In this document: positions 60,922 through 64,000 of the stretch, piece by piece
How the letters are laid out: each line of letters starts with the position of its first letter
Numbering within the stretch: the stretch's first letter is position 1
Source: an uncultured Flavobacterium sp.
GTDB lineage: Bacteria; Bacteroidota; Bacteroidia; Flavobacteriales; Flavobacteriaceae
Assembly (NCBI RefSeq): GCF_951805225.1
Contig: NZ_OX638201.1
Location: 3,658,001 to 3,722,000 of the forward strand
Direction: 5' to 3'
DNA: 64,000 bases
Notes under the pieces: generated by a model
Database searches by the model: none
Told to the model about the DNA's origin: nothing
What the model saw: only the letters and a program-made list of their open reading frames with translations
Program-made: the position numbers and the translations under genes

Positions 60922-61806
60922 TTATTTTTTCGCGCTTCTCATTTTTCTTGCTAAAAGTGTATTTTTAAGTAACATCGCAATTGTCATTGGTCCTACTCCA
61001 CCAGGAACTGGCGTGATAAATGATGATTTCTTGCTTACGCCGTCAAAATCAACGTCTCCTTTGATAACGTATCCTTTTGGGTTTGATGCATCTTCTACAC
61101 GAGTAATTCCAACATCTACGATTACAACTCCATCTTTAACCATATCTGCTTTTAGGAATTCAGGAACTCCTAAAGCTGTGATAATAATATCTGCATTTTT
61201 AGTGAATTCGGCTAAATTTTTAGTTCTACTGTGGGTTAAAGTTACTGTTGAATCTCCAGGATTTCCTTTACGGCTCATTAAGATACTCATTGGACGACCT
61301 ACAATGTGGCTTCTACCAATAACAACGGTGTGTTTTCCGGCAGTTTCTACGTTGTAACGCTCTAATAATTGCATGATCCCGAATGGTGTTGCAGGAATGA
61401 AACTTTCCATTTCAAGAGCCATTCTACCAAAGTTTGTTGGGTGAAAACCGTCAACATCTTTATCCGGATCGATTGCCAATAAGATTTTTTGTTCGTCGAT
61501 ATGTTTTGGCAATGGCAACTGAACGATGAATCCATCAAGATCGTCATCTTCGTTTAGTTCTTTGATTTTTGCCAGCAAAGCTTCTTCGGTAATATCTTCC
61601 GGTAAACTTACTAAAGTTGAATCAAAGCCTATTTGCTGGCAAGATTTTACTTTACTTCCTACGTAAGTTAAACTCGCTCCGTTTGTTCCAACAATTACTG
61701 CTGCCAAATGAGGTACTTTTCCTCCGGCATCTTTTATTGATTGAACTTCGGCTGCAATTTCGTTTTTAATGTCTTCAGCTGTTTTTTTACCGTCTAGTAG
61801 TTGCAT
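60922..61806 (-). CDS. folD: Bifunctional methylenetetrahydrofolate dehydrogenase/cyclohydrolase
   Basis: A 294-residue folate enzyme interconverting one-carbon units. I start at MQLLDGKKTAEDIKNEIAAEV, which fits the family; the upstream 17 residues derive from AT-rich leader DNA. Motifs are YVGSKVKSCQQIGFDS with the catalytic-region lysine near residue 55, DGFIVQLPLPKHID near 98, VVIGRSHIVGRPMS near 165 for NADP, and PVPGGVGPMTIAML near 265. It lies downstream of ffh on the same strand with a terminator between them. Confidence 0.96.
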   Translation of the reverse strand: MQLLDGKKTAEDIKNEIAAEVQSIKDAGGKVPHLAAVIVGTNGASLTYVGSKVKSCQQIGFDSTLVSLPEDITEEALLAKIKELNEDDDLDGFIVQLPLPKHIDEQKILLAIDPDKDVDGFHPTNFGRMALEMESFIPATPFGIMQLLERYNVETAGKHTVVIGRSHIVGRPMSILMSRKGNPGDSTVTLTHSRTKNLAEFTKNADIIITALGVPEFLKADMVKDGVVIVDVGITRVEDASNPKGYVIKGDVDFDGVSKKSSFITPVPGGVGPMTIAMLLKNTLLARKMRSAKK

Positions 61807-61901
61807 TATTGTGTAGTTAAAATGTTTTAGTTTTAATTTTTTAGTTTCAGGTTTCAAGTTTCAGGTTCTTCCTTAAAACGAAACTATAATTTATTTAATC
61901 A

Positions 61902-61955
61902 AAAAAGTTTCAAGTTTTAGTCTCTGAACTTGAAACTTTAAACTTGAAACTTTTT
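61902..61955 (-). terminator. Terminator-like inverted repeat of TTTCAAGTT units after ffh
   Basis: AAAAAGTTTCAAGTTT (61902-61917) and its exact 16-base complement (61940-61955) lie just past the ffh stop, with a further AACTTGAAAC copy inside the loop. More copies (TTTCAGGTTTCAAGTTTCAGG, split over 61844-61864) lie near the folD start. Confidence 0.8.
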
Positions 61956-61963
61956 GTATTTTA

Positions 61964-63316
61964 TTATCTCGGCATTCCGCCTGGCATTCCTTTCATGCCT
62001 CCCATCATTTTCATCAGGTTTTTTCCGCCCGGACCTTGCATCATCTTCATCATTTTGCTCATTTGGTCGAATTGCTTCATTAACTGATTTACTTGCTCGA
62101 CTTTGGTTCCGGAACCTTTAGCGATTCTGGCTTTCCTTTTTACGTCGATTATGGCAGGTTTACTTCTTTCGATTGGTGTCATCGAGTGAATGATTGCTTC
62201 TATATGTTTAAAAGCATCATCTTCTATTTCTACATCTTTCATGGCTTTTGAAGCTCCCGGTATCATTCCAACCAGGTCCTTCATATTACCCATTTTCTTT
62301 ACTTGCTGAATTTGAGTTAAGAAATCATCAAAACCAAATTCGTTTTTAGCAATTTTCTTTTGAAGTTTTCTTGCTTCTTCTTCGTCAAATTGTTCTTGCG
62401 CTCTTTCTACAAGAGACACAACGTCTCCCATACCTAAGATACGCTCAGCCATACGATCTGGATAGAAAACATCAATTGCTTCCATCTTCTCGCCTGTACC
62501 TACAAATTTGATTGGTTTATTTACAACCGATTTAATCGAAATTGCAGCTCCACCACGTGTATCACCATCTAATTTCGTTAAAATAACTCCATCAAAGTTT
62601 AAGATATCGTTGAAGGCTTTTGCTGTATTTACAGCATCTTGTCCTGTCATTGCATCAACAACAAACAAAGTTTCTTGTGGCTGAATTGCTTTATGAACAC
62701 GAGCAATTTCATCCATCATTTCCTGATCTACTGCAAGACGTCCGGCAGTATCGACAATAACTACATTGAAACCGTTTGCTTTTGCATGTTTGATTGCGTT
62801 TTGAGCAATCTCTACAGGATTTTTATTTTCCGGCTCTGAGTAAACCTCAACACCTATTTGATCTCCAACAACATGCAACTGATTAATCGCCGCAGGACGA
62901 TAAATATCACAAGCTACAAGAAGTGGTTTTTTATTTTTCTTAGTCTTTAAAAAATTGGCAAGCTTACCAGAGAAAGTTGTTTTACCAGAACCTTGCAATC
63001 CTGACATTAAGATAATGCTTGGATTTCCAGAAAGGTTGATTCCGGCAACATCTCCACCCATTAATTCTGTTAGTTCGTCTTTTACCAACTTCACCAATAA
63101 TTGTCCTGGTTGAAGTGTTGTTAAAACGTCCTGACCAATCGCTTTTTCTTTTACTTTGGCAGTAAAATCTTTAGCAATTTTAAAGTTAACATCGGCATCA
63201 AGTAAGGCACGACGAACTTCTTTTAAGGTTTCGGCAACGTTTACTTCTGTAATTTTACCGTGTCCTTTTAATATATGGAACGCTTTATCTAACTTATCAC
63301 TTAAATTATCAAACAT
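61964..63316 (-). CDS. ffh: Signal recognition particle GTPase Ffh
   Basis: A 450-residue SRP54 protein that targets nascent membrane proteins to the translocon. N domain (1-85), then the G domain with GLQGSGKTTFSGKLANF near residue 106 (G1), VDTAGRLAVDQ near 188 (G3), TKLDGDTRGGAA near 246 (G4) and FVGTGEKMEAID near 273 (G5), and the Met-rich M domain ending MKMMQGPGGKNLMKMMGGMKGM. Length and order fit the family. The SRP RNA was not found in the window. Confidence 0.97.
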   Translation of the reverse strand: MFDNLSDKLDKAFHILKGHGKITEVNVAETLKEVRRALLDADVNFKIAKDFTAKVKEKAIGQDVLTTLQPGQLLVKLVKDELTELMGGDVAGINLSGNPSIILMSGLQGSGKTTFSGKLANFLKTKKNKKPLLVACDIYRPAAINQLHVVGDQIGVEVYSEPENKNPVEIAQNAIKHAKANGFNVVIVDTAGRLAVDQEMMDEIARVHKAIQPQETLFVVDAMTGQDAVNTAKAFNDILNFDGVILTKLDGDTRGGAAISIKSVVNKPIKFVGTGEKMEAIDVFYPDRMAERILGMGDVVSLVERAQEQFDEEEARKLQKKIAKNEFGFDDFLTQIQQVKKMGNMKDLVGMIPGASKAMKDVEIEDDAFKHIEAIIHSMTPIERSKPAIIDVKRKARIAKGSGTKVEQVNQLMKQFDQMSKMMKMMQGPGGKNLMKMMGGMKGMPGGMPR

Positions 63317-63448
63317 AATTTTTTCTTTATTTGAAGTGCAAAGATAATCTAATTAGATATTTCAGGCAATTTTTATTTAACTACAAAGTACGTTTTGATT
63401 TTACTGCAAAGTAAGCGAAGTATTACGCAAAATTCGCTATGTTTTTTG

Positions 63449-63529
63449 CTCTCGCAGATTTAGCAAATATCGCTGATTTTTTTCATTCACAAAAAAAACA
63501 ATCTTCCTAATCTGCTAAATCTGCGAGAG
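63449..63529. repeat. CTCTCGCAGATTTAGCA inverted repeat
   Basis: The 17-base arm CTCTCGCAGATTTAGCA (63449-63465) and its exact complement (63513-63529) enclose a 47-base loop. It lies between ffh and the MBOAT gene along with TACAAAG/CTGCAAAG fragments. Confidence 0.83.
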
Positions 63530-63560
63530 AAAAAAAAGCGCAAAGAATAAACCTTTGCGC
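63530..63560 (-). terminator. Intrinsic terminator of the MBOAT gene
   Basis: GCGCAAAG and CTTTGCGC form an 8-bp GC-containing stem with a 7-base loop; on the minus strand it is followed by eight T. It lies 33 bases past the MBOAT stop. Confidence 0.8.
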
Positions 63561-63592
63561 CTTTGTAACTTTATCCCTTTGAACCTCTTCTA

Positions 63593-64000
63593 TTAAAATT
63601 GGAAATAAATAAAAGGTTGTGAACCGGCAACTGCTGTTGCGTAAACGATCCAATATACGAAACCAAGGATAATTGCTTTTCCTAATAAAGGTGTTTTATC
63701 GAAAACAAATTTCATTTTGTCTGTAATAACTTCTGGTAAGAAATGCCAAACATATCCGAAAAGCATTAATCCAAATACATTTTTATAACCTAACACAATT
63801 GCTTTCCAATGTTCTGGTTCGAAAGTCAACTGACCAATATTATTGATTACTTGTAATGCTGTTTCGAAATCTCTGGCGCGGAAAAAGATCCAACAGAAAA
63901 CTACAAAATGGAATGTAATTACGATTGAAAAGAATTTCCATAAAAAACCTGAACCTTTACCGTCTTTTTTGGAAGGGAAAAATTCCATGAAAATTTTATG
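63593..64000 (-). CDS. MBOAT family O-acyltransferase, C-terminal fragment (truncated by window edge)
   Basis: The frame is open to the right edge, so the Met at 63988 is internal; about 135 C-terminal residues are seen. They contain three or four membrane segments and the typical MBOAT/AlgI-like pieces SIVITFHFVVFCWIFFRARDFETAL near the start and FGYVWHFLPEVITDKMKFVF later. Proteins of this group acetylate polysaccharides or D-alanylate teichoic acids together with a DltD/AlgJ-like partner. The upstream catalytic histidine lies outside the window. A terminator follows. Confidence 0.85.
   Translation of the reverse strand, partial: HKIFMEFFPSKKDGKGSGFLWKFFSIVITFHFVVFCWIFFRARDFETALQVINNIGQLTFEPEHWKAIVLGYKNVFGLMLFGYVWHFLPEVITDKMKFVFDKTPLLGKAIILGFVYWIVYATAVAGSQPFIYFQF

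Noticed and set aside
61013..61357. 114-codon + strand frame inside folD
   Set aside because: It is antisense to conserved folD motifs and has no recognisable protein features.

Overview
The window reads as a chromosomal segment of a Flavobacterium-like member of the Bacteroidota. The pointers are low GC content, TAnnTTTG-type promoter motifs in place of obvious Shine-Dalgarno sites, a secreted protease with a C-terminal type IX secretion (Por) sorting tail, a signal peptidase carrying an extra N-terminal membrane domain, a soj-spo0J-DUF5683-dapB-lepB gene order, and many intergenic inverted repeats of a style I associate from memory with flavobacterial genomes. I see no prophage, insertion sequence, CRISPR array, rRNA or tRNA. 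Most genes are housekeeping or ordinary accessory genes.

Layout. 1-2.1 kb: a truncated DUF2339 membrane protein overlapping a DUF3999 protein. 2.3-7.6 kb: parA, parB, DUF5683, dapB, lepB and a WbqC-family gene, all on the + strand. 7.7-20.6 kb: a peptide-use region with a secreted S37 peptidase, two M24 Xaa-Pro peptidases, a 1283-residue M43 metalloprotease and an S9/DPP-IV peptidase. It also holds a dihydrodipicolinate-synthase-family gene divergent from an AraC regulator, with the decayed tail of an FAD amino-acid oxidase between them and the peptidases. This looks like the remains of a hydroxyproline/collagen-peptide locus. 20.8-25.5 kb: minus-strand mutL, two rhomboids and an EEP-family membrane protein. 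25.7-31.5 kb: ribH, a TPR protein, recF, a rhodanese-thioredoxin lipoprotein, DUF2461 and a glycosyltransferase. 31.5-43.8 kb: a third rhomboid, an apparently Tat-exported aminotransferase, murB, a GNAT, a PaiB-like protein, a GT2 overlapping an ECF sigma factor, a TonB-like protein, DUF4184, a PH-like protein and an M48 peptidase. 44-52.9 kb: lipA, GAPDH, a hybrid histidine kinase, lpxK, a YoeB-like toxin-antitoxin pair, a Nif3-like gene, a zinc-ribbon-family protein that has lost its cysteines, and an alpha/beta hydrolase. 53.2-55.5 kb: an ArsR regulator divergent from a P450 plus monooxygenase pair, with a perfect palindrome between them. 55.8-64 kb: rluF, corA, DUF4173, a small winged-helix regulator with a membrane partner, folD, ffh and the end of an MBOAT gene.

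The least explained content lies between genes. At least four families of inverted-repeat elements are present: nested CGCAAAG hairpins, CCACGAATT hairpins, a TGTCATT-ended element, and CCCTACGGG/CCTAGCGG elements. There is also a multi-stem block at 60.74-60.86 kb that looks like a structured RNA. The best regulatory find is a pair of matching TACTTTG-N5-CAAAGT operators flanking the small winged-helix operon. A second is the ArsR/P450 palindrome. Both are predictions from sequence alone.
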